A stretch of DNA of 64,000 nt from Bacillota bacterium (GCA_023418475.1 JAEZZO010000042.1:62001-126000), one strand, 5' to 3'; positions 50,323-58,990 are shown, counted from the first letter of the stretch. The notes: generated by a model from the letters alone, not told the origin. A program made the numbers and translations.

Positions 50323-52299
50323 ATGGGTATTTTATCAATACAAGAGAACAAAATTATTTTTCAAAAAAGAGACGAGCTGGTCATCCTGGAGCCCTGGGGA
50401 AAGGATTGTCTACGTTTTCGATCTTCACCAAATGTAAATATAGCAGAGGAGAACTGGAATTTGCTCCCCCAGGCCGTAACAGCGTGTGAGACAGTACTGG
50501 AAGATGACAAGGCAGTCATAACAAATGGAAAGCTCTCGGCTGAAATCTACCGAAATGGTAAGACTGTTTACTATAAAAATGGCAGAAAGCTGCTGGAGGA
50601 ACGCTCCGAGATGGCATTTAACAGTAAGTACAGGGAGTACCGAACTGTTGGTGCGGATCATTATAAAGCCGCCGTAATATTTGAAGCGGACACACGGGAA
50701 CATTTTTATGGACTTGGACAGGAGCAGAATGACTGCTTTGACCTGAAGGGTTCCTCAAGCAGGCTTTTACACAGGAATACAAAATCAACGATCCCCTTTG
50801 TCTACTCCTCGAAGGGCTATGGCTTTCTCTGGAATAATCCGGCTATTGGAAATTGTGAATTAACGAACAATCATACCCTTTGGGAGGCAGATTGTGTGAA
50901 GCAGCTTGATTACCTGATTCTAGCAGGAGATACCCCATCCGAGGTAATGGGGATATATGCCGATCTGACCGGCCATGCACCGAAGTTTCCGGCCTGGGCA
51001 TCGGGATTTTGGCAGAGCAGGCTTCGATATGAGGATCAGGAGGAGCTTCTGGCGATAGCCGAAGAATATAAGAAAAGGGAGGTTCCGCTTTCAGCCATCA
51101 TCATAGATTATTTTCATTGGACGGAGCAGGGGGAATGGAAATTCGATCCCAAGTATTGGCCTGATCCCAAGAAAATGTGTGAGGAATTAGCAGCACAGGG
51201 AATTCAGACGATCGTATCCATCTGGCCTACCATTAATCCCGATAGTGAGAACTATCAGTATATGGATGACCGTAATATGTTAATCAGAACCAAGAACGGA
51301 CAATATGGTATTTTTCCGTTCTATGGCCTGCAGACTTATATTGATCCGAGTAATCCCGAGACAAGGAAGTATGTTTGGTCTAAAGTTTATGAAAATTATT
51401 ATAAAAATGGAGTCAAAGGCTTCTGGCTGGATGAAGCGGAGCCTGAGATTGTGCCGACTCATTTTGATAATCTACAATTATACAGAGGAAGCGGTCAGGA
51501 GGTAGGACTACTTTATCCATATCATTATTCACAGCTATTTTATGAGGGTTTAAAGGAAGCCGGAGAACAGGAAATAATCTCACTGACCCGTGCGGCCTGG
51601 ATTGGCAGCCAGCGGTTTGGCGCACTTGTGTGGTCCGGAGATATTCCGTCTACCTTTGAGGCACTGAGAATGAGTGTTAAAACAGGACTTAATATGGCGA
51701 TGTGCGGTATTCCCTGGTGGAACAGTGATATCGGTGGCTTCTGGGGAGCCGATACGGAGAGCGATTATTTCAGGGAATTGATTGTCCGTTGGTTTCAATT
51801 CGGTATCTTCTGCCCGGTTACAAGACTTCACGGATCGAGAAACCGTACGAAGGACCAGGTTGAACGTAATGCCGGTGTAAAGGAACGAAGCGGAGGAGCA
51901 AATGAAATCTGGAGCTTTGGAGATCAGGTTTACCCTATTTTAAAGAAGCTGATTTTACTACGGGAACGGCTTCGCCCCTATCTTCATAAATATATGGATC
52001 TTGCAAGCAGCACGGGAACGCCGGTGATGAGACCCATGTTCTTCGATTATCCGGAGGATGAGATATGCTATACACTCGGAGATCAGTATCTGTTTGGGGA
52101 AGATATTCTATTTGCACCAATTGTTTCGCAGGGACAGACAGACCGCAGAGTCTATCTGCCTTCCGGCTCCTGGATTGATGTAAATGAGAAAAAGGAATAT
52201 GCCGGTGGAGCTTATGTTGATATGCATGCAGAACTGGACCAGTTTATTGCATTTGTGAAAAAAGGAAGCGACTGTATTAAAATATTTGACGAGATATGA
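50323..52299 (+). CDS. GH31 alpha-glycosidase (alpha-xylosidase/alpha-glucosidase type)
   Basis: A 658-residue family-31 enzyme. The nucleophile is Asp370 in GFWLDEAEPE, the acid/base Asp440 in WSGDIPSTF. The LDEAEPE variant of WxDMNE-like motifs, and a compact size without extra C-terminal modules, occur in alpha-xylosidase- or alpha-glucosidase-like branches. The N-terminal sandwich contains HFYGLGQEQNDCFDLKG. ATG 50323 follows GGAGGAAAAG. No signal peptide is seen. A second GH31 gene follows after 465 bp of repetitive hairpin DNA. Confidence 0.94.
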   Translation: MGILSIQENKIIFQKRDELVILEPWGKDCLRFRSSPNVNIAEENWNLLPQAVTACETVLEDDKAVITNGKLSAEIYRNGKTVYYKNGRKLLEERSEMAFNSKYREYRTVGADHYKAAVIFEADTREHFYGLGQEQNDCFDLKGSSSRLLHRNTKSTIPFVYSSKGYGFLWNNPAIGNCELTNNHTLWEADCVKQLDYLILAGDTPSEVMGIYADLTGHAPKFPAWASGFWQSRLRYEDQEELLAIAEEYKKREVPLSAIIIDYFHWTEQGEWKFDPKYWPDPKKMCEELAAQGIQTIVSIWPTINPDSENYQYMDDRNMLIRTKNGQYGIFPFYGLQTYIDPSNPETRKYVWSKVYENYYKNGVKGFWLDEAEPEIVPTHFDNLQLYRGSGQEVGLLYPYHYSQLFYEGLKEAGEQEIISLTRAAWIGSQRFGALVWSGDIPSTFEALRMSVKTGLNMAMCGIPWWNSDIGGFWGADTESDYFRELIVRWFQFGIFCPVTRLHGSRNRTKDQVERNAGVKERSGGANEIWSFGDQVYPILKKLILLRERLRPYLHKYMDLASSTGTPVMRPMFFDYPEDEICYTLGDQYLFGEDILFAPIVSQGQTDRRVYLPSGSWIDVNEKKEYAGGAYVDMHAELDQFIAFVKKGSDCIKIFDEI

Positions 52300-52377
52300 T
52301 GTTATATCATGCATGACTAGCATACACAGATATAGGGGCAAGTGTGAAGAAAAAGCATCTTCACACTTAAGAAGAAC

Positions 52378-52415
52378 CCTGGAATGAGCACAGCAGTGCT
52401 CATTCCAGGCTTTTT
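52378..52415 (+). terminator. intrinsic terminator of the first GH31 gene
   Basis: A perfect 14-bp stem CCTGGAATGAGCAC / GTGCTCATTCCAGG (52378-52391, 52396-52409) with loop AGCA and CTTTTT behind it. A weaker copy lies at 52494-52529. Confidence 0.85.
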
Positions 52416-52493
52416 CCCGATTATTTGTGATGCCGCTTGCGGCATCATGATTGGAAGTGTGAAGAAAAAGCATCTTCACACTAAGAAGAACCC

Positions 52494-52529
52494 CGAAATG
52501 AGCACAGCGGTGCTCATTCCAGGCTTTTT
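52494..52529 (+). terminator. second, duplicated terminator
   Basis: GAAATGAGCAC (52495-52505) pairs with GTGCTCATTCC (52510-52520) with one mismatch, followed by AGGCTTTTT. It arose with the 115-bp duplication and could act on transcripts passing the first. Confidence 0.65.
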
Positions 52530-52570
52530 CCCAATTATTTGTGATGCCGCTTGCGGCATCATGATTTGAA

Positions 52571-52701
52571 GAGTGAAAAATTACATTTACAGAATAAGAA
52601 ATTCACTTACACAGAGTGAAAAAATTCACTTACACAAAGTGAAAAAATCTCTTTCACAGAGTGAAAAAACTCTTTAACAGAGTGAAGAAACTCTTTCACT
52701 C
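52571..52701 (+). repeat. tandem 21-23 bp hairpin repeats (leader copy C, part 2)
   Basis: Units starting GAGTGAAA or AAGTGAAA at 52614, 52637, 52659 and 52680 (lengths 23, 22, 21 and 22), preceded by a longer divergent unit from 52571. Each unit is a degenerate form of GAGTGAAA...TTTCACTC, the third hairpin of the leader element. The stretch looks like local amplification of that hairpin. Unlike CRISPR repeats, the units have no spacers. Confidence 0.75.
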
Positions 52702-52764
52702 TGCATTTATGATCTGTGTATACAAACTTAAAATGCGTAAAACAGCGCAGAAACGAGGCAGACT
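52702..52764 (+). repeat. leader copy C, 3' module with Shine-Dalgarno
   Basis: ACAAACTTAAAATGCG at about 52723 keeps the right arm of hairpin 4, TGCGT-AAAACA-GCGCA is hairpin 5 with a G:U pair, and GAAACGAGGCAG is the Shine-Dalgarno region directly before ATG 52765. The order and spacing match copies A, B and D. Confidence 0.65.
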
Positions 52765-54774
52765 ATGAGTTATTTTACAATACAAGACGGAAGTCTTATT
52801 TATAAACGGCGTAAGGATTTTGTTATGATATCACCCTGGGGAAACGGTTTAAGGGTGCAGGCGGCACCGACTGATCCGCTGCCGGAGAATGATTGGGCAT
52901 TACTTTCACAAACAGGAGAAGCAACAATTGAGTTCAGCGAAGAAGAAGCAAGGATTACCTGCGCTAAAGTAACGGCTGTGATATCAGAATTTGGAAAAAT
53001 AAAATTTTATAATCAGAATAATCAGCTGATTCTGGAAGAATATTATCGGACCTGGGAGAGAGGAGTGGATTTTAATAAGGACATTGATACCCTTCTGATG
53101 CTGCATATGGATGCCAGAGAATTTAAGCAGCGTCCGGGAGATACATTTTCCTTAACCACAAGATTTACCGCTTCGGAGGAGGAGCATTTCTTCGGGATGG
53201 GGCAATACCAGCAGCCTTATTTTGATCTGAAGGGCTGTACACTGGAGCTGGCGCAGAAGAATACACAGGCCAGTGTGCCGTTTTTGATATCCAGCAAGGG
53301 TTATGGCCTGTTATGGAATAACCCGGCGATCGGTGAAGTCTGCTTTGCAAAAAATATTACGAAGTGGGAGCTTGCACATACAAAGAAGCTGGACTACTGG
53401 ATTACAGCTGGAGATGCACCGGCAGAGATAGAAGAAAACTATACACAGGTGACAGGAAGAGTTCCGATGATGCCGGATTGGGCGATGGGCTTCTGGCAGT
53501 GCAAGCTGCGTTATCAGACGCAGGAGGAGCTTCTAACGGTCGCGCGGGAATATTACCGCCGTAAAATTCCGGTTAAGGTGATTGTAATTGACTTCTTTCA
53601 TTGGCCGATGGAGGGCGATTGGGATTTTGACCCGGTGTATTGGCCTGATCCAGCAGCAATGATAAAAGAACTGAACAGTATGGGCATGAAGCTGATGGTA
53701 TCCGTATGGCCGACCGTAGAGGATGATTCTGTTAATTACAAGGAAATGATGGAGCAAAATCTTCTGGTTCAGAGTAATATGGGCAATAATTATACCATGG
53801 GAAAGGTTCATTTTTATGATGCTACCAATCCGGAAGCGCGCAAGTTTATCTGGGAGGTTTGCAAAAAGAATTATTATGACAAGGGAGTAAGTCTTTTCTG
53901 GCTGGATGAAGCGGAGCCGGAATATACGAAAGCGGATTTTGATCTTTACCGCTATTCAGTTGGATCGGCAGCAGAAACTGGTAATATCTATCCGTCCTGT
54001 TATGCACAGGGCTTTTATGAAGGGATGAAGAAAGCAGGCGTTGATCATCCGATTAATCTGATCCGCTGCGCCTGGGCAGGTTCACAAAGATATGGCGCGC
54101 TGGCCTGGTCAGGGGATGTTCCTTCAACCTTTACACAGCTGAAAAATCAGATGTACGCAGGACTTCATATGGGACTTGCCGGCATTGCCTGGTGGACCTG
54201 TGATATCGGCGGCTTCCACGGCGCTGATATAAAGGATCCAAAATTCCATGAGCTTCTGGCAAGATGGTTTGAATATGGAACCTTCCTGCCGGCAATGCGT
54301 CTGCATGGAGACCGTGAGCCGCATACCACAGCCCTTGGAACGACCGGTGGCGGAAAATGCTGGAGTGGGGCAGCCAATGAGATATGGAGTTATACACCCG
54401 AGCTGGAGAAGATCATGGTAGCACACATAGAGCTTCGTGAAAAAATGCAGCCTTATATCAAAGATTCCATGAGGGAGGCTCATGAAAAAGGTACTCCGGT
54501 GATCAAGCCTCTGTTTTATGATTTCCCGGAGGATGGTAATTGTTGGAAAGATACACAGAGCTACCTATTCGGTCATGACATTCTGGTAGCACCAATACTG
54601 GAAGCAGAGCAAAGAAAGCGTGAGGTATATCTGCCACAAGGAACTGACTGGAGGGAGCTATCATCAGGAAGCAGCTTCTTTGGTGGAACATACATTGAGG
54701 TAGACGCACCAATTGATCGTATTCCGGTGTTTGTAAAACAGAATTCGAAGGCAGAGGAATTACTTTGCGGTTGA
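52765..54774 (+). CDS. GH31 alpha-glycosidase, second copy
   Basis: A 669-residue family-31 enzyme, a paralogue of the preceding one in length and organisation. The nucleophile is Asp381 in LFWLDEAEPE and the acid/base Asp451 in WSGDVPSTF. HFFGMGQYQQPYFDLKG marks the N-terminal sandwich, and GGKCWSGAANEIWSY the region after the catalytic barrel loop. Two distinct GH31 enzymes under one AraC gene suggest substrates with more than one alpha-linkage, such as xyloglucan or isomalto-oligosaccharides; specificity is inference. ATG 52765 is served by the leader-element Shine-Dalgarno. Confidence 0.94.
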   Translation: MSYFTIQDGSLIYKRRKDFVMISPWGNGLRVQAAPTDPLPENDWALLSQTGEATIEFSEEEARITCAKVTAVISEFGKIKFYNQNNQLILEEYYRTWERGVDFNKDIDTLLMLHMDAREFKQRPGDTFSLTTRFTASEEEHFFGMGQYQQPYFDLKGCTLELAQKNTQASVPFLISSKGYGLLWNNPAIGEVCFAKNITKWELAHTKKLDYWITAGDAPAEIEENYTQVTGRVPMMPDWAMGFWQCKLRYQTQEELLTVAREYYRRKIPVKVIVIDFFHWPMEGDWDFDPVYWPDPAAMIKELNSMGMKLMVSVWPTVEDDSVNYKEMMEQNLLVQSNMGNNYTMGKVHFYDATNPEARKFIWEVCKKNYYDKGVSLFWLDEAEPEYTKADFDLYRYSVGSAAETGNIYPSCYAQGFYEGMKKAGVDHPINLIRCAWAGSQRYGALAWSGDVPSTFTQLKNQMYAGLHMGLAGIAWWTCDIGGFHGADIKDPKFHELLARWFEYGTFLPAMRLHGDREPHTTALGTTGGGKCWSGAANEIWSYTPELEKIMVAHIELREKMQPYIKDSMREAHEKGTPVIKPLFYDFPEDGNCWKDTQSYLFGHDILVAPILEAEQRKREVYLPQGTDWRELSSGSSFFGGTYIEVDAPIDRIPVFVKQNSKAEELLCG

Positions 54775-54862
54775 TGAGTAAGGCTTAAACTTTTTGTGTC
54801 TTAATATGTAAAGAATACAATACTATTTTACTGGCTTTTCATAGTCAATCGATAAAAATATT

Positions 54863-54906
54863 AATCCGGGTGCTGTCTGATAGTGCAGGCAACACCCGGA
54901 TTTATT
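54863..54906. terminator. intrinsic terminator after the second GH31
   Basis: AATCCGGGTG (54863-54872) pairs with CACCCGGATT (54893-54902), followed by TTATT. The remaining bases up to 55109 are AT-rich without a recognisable gene. Confidence 0.75.
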
Positions 54907-55109
54907 ATGCATCAAAAGTAAATGTTTAATTTAAATTTAACTTATGGATAAGACTAATATTAGTAGAATATGCTCATAGCATAATTCAGTTTTGCATAGT
55001 GAATAAAGTGAGTGGATATAAGAGAAGTATATTGTGGGAAGAATGCGTTACCTGAATAATACATATAAAGTTAAAATGTATTAACCAGGATTTCGAGAAA
55101 TAAGAAAGG

Positions 55110-55802
55110 TTAATTATAAAAGCGTATTCTGTCTTTATCTTTTGGAATTTCATTATATTTCGTCTGCCACTCACCATCTTTGTATAATTCATATTGTTGA
55201 AAAGCACAAGGCAGTCCTCTTGCCACTGTAATATCACTGCTATCCATGAGCTGAAAATGCAAATGAGGAGAAAATGAATTGCCTGAATGCCCGGCTTTAC
55301 CCAATACATCTCCTTTTTTAACGCTTTGTCCAGCAGACACCTGAAGGGAGTCTCTTTGAAGATGGACTAATGCAGCGTATACATCATTACCACATTTCAT
55401 AATGATGTAATTACCGGCAACCGATTGAATATTATCTTCCTCCGGATGAAAGGCATATGCACATTTTACAGCAACAAACAGATCAGAAAGCAAATGCACT
55501 CTGGATCTTTCAGGATAACCATCTTGTGCTTTTATAATTACTCCGTCACAAGGCGAATATACCGTTTGCCCCCAACAGTAACACTTGCTTAGGGGGACAC
55601 CGAAAAGAAGATAGAAAAGCCAGTGAACACGATAACTGGGCCAGCCCTTTCTATTCCAATCCACCTGTAGAAAATCGTAAGCATATCGTGTTCCGAACCG
55701 GTTAGTTCCGTGACTTGGTATCTTTTTGCCCGGAGTGTTAGGAGTCAACCATTCTCCGCGCAGAGGAAGCTCTACAATTACGGGGCTCTCTATGTCATTC
55801 AT
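55110..55802 (-). CDS. M23-type metallopeptidase-like protein
   Basis: A 230-residue LytM/M23-fold protein. Zinc-site motifs are HGTNRFGTRYAYDF near residue 33 and SPHLHFQL near 185, with VSAGQSVKKGDVLGKAGHSG between, so the fold is complete. No signal peptide or membrane helix is evident from ATG 55802, which follows GGAGG; a longer frame to 55910 is the antisense-frame reading of a flavodoxin fragment. A cytoplasmic M23 protein is odd, as most act on the cell wall. The start overlaps the stop of that fragment (ATGA), so translation is probably coupled. Confidence 0.85.
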   Translation of the reverse strand: MNDIESPVIVELPLRGEWLTPNTPGKKIPSHGTNRFGTRYAYDFLQVDWNRKGWPSYRVHWLFYLLFGVPLSKCYCWGQTVYSPCDGVIIKAQDGYPERSRVHLLSDLFVAVKCAYAFHPEEDNIQSVAGNYIIMKCGNDVYAALVHLQRDSLQVSAGQSVKKGDVLGKAGHSGNSFSPHLHFQLMDSSDITVARGLPCAFQQYELYKDGEWQTKYNEIPKDKDRIRFYN

Positions 55803-55906
55803 TCCATACCTCCACAAATAACATAATCTTCTAAATCTTTGGCTATATTTCTGGCGATTTGCAGTGAATTTCCAGTGGCTGAAAAATAAAATAATATAAT
55901 ATTCAT
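55799..55906 (-). pseudogene. truncated flavodoxin (EFR1-type) N-terminus
   Basis: Minus-strand ATG 55906, eight bases after AAGGAG, opens a 35-codon frame: MNIILFYFSATGNSLQIARN then IAKDLEDYVICGGME and TGA. This is the first beta strand, the FMN phosphate loop (SATGNS) and first helix of flavodoxins such as the EFR1 flavodoxin-ferredoxin family. About 100 or more residues of the domain are missing. The TGA overlaps the M23 start codon, so the short peptide may still be made and couple translation of the next gene. It follows tetR on the same strand. Confidence 0.75.
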
Positions 55907-55927
55907 ACAATTAACTCCTTGCCTGGT

Positions 55928-56551
55928 TTATATATAAAAAATCTTTTTAAGCTCATCAAAATACACATTCAGTTTAGTAAGGATTTTCTCATAGTCAGCC
56001 TCGGAGTAAATTGAATTTCGGATGTCATTTAGTATATGCTGAAGAAAACCGTTATTCGACCAATAGATGAATTGCTTACACATTTCAATATCCAGACCTT
56101 GTCTGAATTTTGTTTCGTCAATCCCGTCCGAAAGTTGAGTATAGCAAAAGGTTTGTTTCTTCTGCTTCCTGGCTTCAAGTTCATGATTGATATCCTCCGA
56201 TTGGGTAGCGGCAGAAAGCTTGTTAAGCTCAAATATCCAAGGATATCTTATTAGCAATTTGATCTGTAGAAGATAAGATTGGTGCAATCTTTCGAAGATA
56301 TCAGTTTCTTTGAAATTCATTAACCCGAAGTATTCTTTATCCATGAGATCTGTAAAATAGTCGTATGTAAACAGAAATATCTCTTTTTTACTATTAGCAT
56401 AATGGAACATCAATGCTTTTGATATTCCGGCTTCTTTGGCAATGATATTTGTTGATGCAGCATCAAATCCTCTTGCGGCAAATTCTTTTAATGATGCATT
56501 TAAAATAGCATTACGCCTTTGCTCGTCTAGATCCAGTAATTTTGTAGCCAT
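55928..56551 (-). CDS. TetR-family transcriptional regulator
   Basis: A 207-residue TetR-type repressor. The HTH region reads ILNASLKEFAARGFDAASTN and IIAKEAGISKALMFHYANSK; the helical C-terminal domain includes many aromatic residues. ATG 56551 follows AAGGAG. Two nearly identical dyads (56581-56597 and 56614-56630) flank its own promoter, which indicates autorepression. It leads a small operon with the flavodoxin remnant and the M23 gene. Confidence 0.92.
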   Translation of the reverse strand: MATKLLDLDEQRRNAILNASLKEFAARGFDAASTNIIAKEAGISKALMFHYANSKKEIFLFTYDYFTDLMDKEYFGLMNFKETDIFERLHQSYLLQIKLLIRYPWIFELNKLSAATQSEDINHELEARKQKKQTFCYTQLSDGIDETKFRQGLDIEMCKQFIYWSNNGFLQHILNDIRNSIYSEADYEKILTKLNVYFDELKKIFYI

Positions 56552-56580
56552 ATCATTTACTCCTTATATAATGCATATTA

Positions 56581-56630
56581 TTGACCTAACAGGTTAATGG
56601 TAATATATCACGATTTACCTGTTAGGTCAA
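56581..56630 (-). promoter_or_regulatory. tetR promoter with two operators
   Basis: TTGACCTAACAGGT at 56581-56594 and its reverse complement at 56617-56630 form a large inverted repeat; each half is also a dyad (ACCT-AAC-AGGT). On the minus strand TTGACC (56625-56630), 17 bp, TATATT (56602-56607) make a good promoter, with one operator on the -35 and one near the start site. The spacer 56631-56877 toward the LytTR gene shows no gene. Confidence 0.85.
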
Positions 56631-56877
56631 TGCCTGAAAAAACAGAAAATAGATGATAGATTTCCACATTTACTGTTTTTGGTAAAATCGGTGATATATA
56701 AAGAAGTTTACCTTTCAGAGCTGATTAATATTGATTTGCTTTTGAATTAGATTTACGATAGAATAGATGTCAAAACATATGGGACGAAGTCCTGGCGATA
56801 TGTAATTGCTAAAGTTTTGTAGCAGAGGATAAAGACTATTTAATGGCGGGCATAAGCTACAAGGGGGGTACTATACT

Positions 56878-57588
56878 ATGATACATGTTGCTATTGTTGA
56901 GGATGATATGAAATATACACAGCTGCTATCTGGGTATATTGAGCGCTTTTCGCAGGAGAAGAATGAGAAAATTGACGTGGTTACCTTTGCGGATGGGGAC
57001 GATATTGTAGATGAGTATAAAGCAAACTATGATATCATTTTCATGGACATCCAGATGAAGCATATGGACGGTTTAAAAACTGCACAGCATATTCGCAAGG
57101 TCGATCGTGATGTAATTCTTATATTTATTACCAATATGGCACAATATGCAATACAGGGCTATTCCGTGAATGCGATGGATTATGTTCTGAAGCCTGTTTC
57201 CTATTTTGCATTTTCTGAAGAGCTTGTTAAGGCAATCAGAAAGCTGAAGGAAAGTGCGAGTGCATTTGTAGCAATTAAACAGGAAGGGGGCTTTCTACGG
57301 CTGGATGTTAAGAAAATCGTCTACATAGAGAGCCAGGGGCATACCATACTGATTCATACCGAGGATTATGAATACAAGACAATAGGAACGATGAAGAATT
57401 ATGAACAGCAGTTATCAGAGCAGAAATTCACGAGATGCAATAACGGATACTTGATTAATCTTCGATATGTTGAGGGCGTACAGCAAAGCAGTGTTATAGT
57501 CGCAGGTAAGACCTTGCAGATCAGCCGTCCCAGAAAGAAAGCCTTTATGGATGCACTGACGGACTATGTCGGGGGTGAATTCATATGA
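56878..57588 (+). CDS. LytTR-family response regulator
   Basis: A 236-residue regulator: receiver domain (acidic pocket Asp9/Asp10, phospho-acceptor Asp57 in FMDIQM, Lys in LKPVSYFAF) and a C-terminal LytTR DNA-binding domain from about 130 (KIVYIESQGHTILIHT, FTRCNNGYLINLRYVE). The AgrA/VirR type usually binds direct repeats upstream of target genes. ATG 56878 follows GGGGGG. It overlaps the kinase gene by four bases. No AgrB or AgrD-like gene was found beside it. Confidence 0.94.
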   Translation: MIHVAIVEDDMKYTQLLSGYIERFSQEKNEKIDVVTFADGDDIVDEYKANYDIIFMDIQMKHMDGLKTAQHIRKVDRDVILIFITNMAQYAIQGYSVNAMDYVLKPVSYFAFSEELVKAIRKLKESASAFVAIKQEGGFLRLDVKKIVYIESQGHTILIHTEDYEYKTIGTMKNYEQQLSEQKFTRCNNGYLINLRYVEGVQQSSVIVAGKTLQISRPRKKAFMDALTDYVGGEFI

Positions 57589-58895
57589 TGGCAGTTCCTG
57601 ATATTCCTAGAATTTATACAGCAATTGGTGAGTGGGCTGGTTGTCTGATCTATATTCTTATCGTGCGAAAGCGTTTTACCGGAGTCGGATTGGGGTTCCT
57701 ATCAGCAGGAGCCTTATCTGCAATCGTAATTCTGCAGTTAATCAATGGTATATTACCGTTATTTCTGTGGATTCCGGGAATGATTGCAGCAGTATCCCTG
57801 ATGTGTGTTTATATATTTACCTGTTGTGAGATGCCGCTGCTTGATGTTGGAGCCTGCTGCGCCAGAGCTTTTGTTCTTGCTGAGCTTGTAGCATCCTTTG
57901 AATGGCAGATTTATATCTTTTTTCTGTCAAAGAATTTTACCCAGCAATGGATATCGGTGTCTTTCATGTTAATCATATATGGAATCATCTTTCCGGTTGT
58001 CTTCTATCTGGAAAGCCAGCATATGCAGAAGGGCAAGGGACCAGGAGTTACAAGAAGGGAGTTGTTCAGCTCTGTTTTAATTGCTTTAGCAGCCTTTATA
58101 ATCAGCAATCTAAGCTTTGTATATAAGGAAACACCCTTCAGCGATGGAATGGGCGCTGGAATAATGTATATCAGGACACTCGTTGATTTTGCTGGTTTCG
58201 TCATGCTATTTGCACAGCAGGATAAGTGGCAGGAGCTGCATATGAGGCAGGAGCTTAGCGCAATCAACCTTATTTTGAATCAACAGTATGAACAGTATCA
58301 ATTATCAAGAGACAGTATTGAGATGTTGAACCGCAAATATCACGACATGAAGCATCAAATCAGCATCATTCGTGCAGAGAATGACCCGGTCAAGAAGGAA
58401 ACCTATCTGGAGGAGTTAGAATACGGTATTAAAATGTATGAGGCCCAGAATAAGACTGGAAACAGTGTTCTTGATACAATTCTCACAAGGAAGAGCATAT
58501 ACTGTGTTCAGCATGATATTAATTTTACCTGTGTGGCGGATGGGACGCTTCTTGAATTCATAGGTATTATGGATATCTGTACGATTTTTGGTAATATTCT
58601 TGATAATGCGATTGAGAGTGTTGAGACTCTTGCGAATACAGAGCTTCGTTTAATACGGGCAGCTGTATTTGCACAGAATGATTTGCTCATGATTCGTGTG
58701 GAGAATTATTGCGAAGCCGAGATCGAGATGCAGGATGGACTACCTATAACAACAAAGGGAGATAAGAATTTTCATGGCTATGGAATCAAAAGTATCAAAA
58801 TGACAGTACAAAAGTATAATGGAACAATGACGATTCATAGTGAAAATCATTGGTTTACATTCCGGATATTGATACCGATTCCTAAGAGAAAATAG
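57585..58895 (+). CDS. sensor histidine kinase of the AgrC/GHKL type
   Basis: A 436-residue kinase with about six N-terminal membrane helices (to about residue 210), a short coiled coil, the DHp motif YHDMKHQ (phospho-acceptor His253 or His257) and a GHKL ATPase domain with NILDNAIES (Asn341) and GYGIKSIK. This organisation is that of AgrC-like peptide or envelope sensors paired with LytTR regulators. The start overlaps the regulator stop (ATGA). The signal is unknown. Likely targets are the GH3/lipoprotein genes downstream. Confidence 0.93.
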   Translation: MMAVPDIPRIYTAIGEWAGCLIYILIVRKRFTGVGLGFLSAGALSAIVILQLINGILPLFLWIPGMIAAVSLMCVYIFTCCEMPLLDVGACCARAFVLAELVASFEWQIYIFFLSKNFTQQWISVSFMLIIYGIIFPVVFYLESQHMQKGKGPGVTRRELFSSVLIALAAFIISNLSFVYKETPFSDGMGAGIMYIRTLVDFAGFVMLFAQQDKWQELHMRQELSAINLILNQQYEQYQLSRDSIEMLNRKYHDMKHQISIIRAENDPVKKETYLEELEYGIKMYEAQNKTGNSVLDTILTRKSIYCVQHDINFTCVADGTLLEFIGIMDICTIFGNILDNAIESVETLANTELRLIRAAVFAQNDLLMIRVENYCEAEIEMQDGLPITTKGDKNFHGYGIKSIKMTVQKYNGTMTIHSENHWFTFRILIPIPKRK

Positions 58896-58947
58896 TGAAA
58901 TAAATACATAGTGAAATAAATACCATATTGAAATCATTACCTAAGTG

Positions 58948-58976
58948 AGAGGCTGTATTCGTACAGTCTCTTTTTA
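58948..58976 (+). terminator. intrinsic terminator after the two-component genes
   Basis: AGAGGCTGTA (58948-58957) pairs with TACAGTCTCT (58962-58971) around a TTCG tetraloop, one G:U pair, followed by TTTTTA. Confidence 0.88.
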
Positions 58977-58990
58977 TTTCTTTAAAAATA

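Larger units (their letters stand above)
52341..52569 (+). repeat. tandem 115-bp duplication carrying two terminator hairpins (leader copy C, part 1)
   Basis: Unit 1 (52341-52455) and unit 2 (52456-52569) differ at about six positions. Each unit contains AGTGTGAAG/CTTCACACT, a hairpin around GAATGAGCAC/GTGCTCATTC followed by CTTTTTC, and GATGCCGC-TT-GCGGCATC. The first terminator stem is perfect (CCTGGAATGAGCAC at 52378-52391), while the second has a mismatch. The unit start and end match leader copies A and B, which lack the terminator portion. Confidence 0.85.

Noticed and set aside
52384..52569. Open frame encoding a 23-residue direct repeat (MSTAVLIPGFFP... twice)
   Set aside because: It lies wholly in the tandem terminator/leader duplication, has no ribosome binding site, and its repetition simply reflects the DNA repeat.
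52571..52701. CRISPR-like tandem repeats
   Set aside because: Units of 21-23 bp are directly adjacent with no unique spacers, are imperfect hairpins, and no cas genes are present.
56768..56806. Small frame MSKHMGRSPGDM as an AgrD-like signal peptide gene for the LytTR pair
   Set aside because: No Shine-Dalgarno, no AgrD-like charged tail or Cys, and no AgrB gene.
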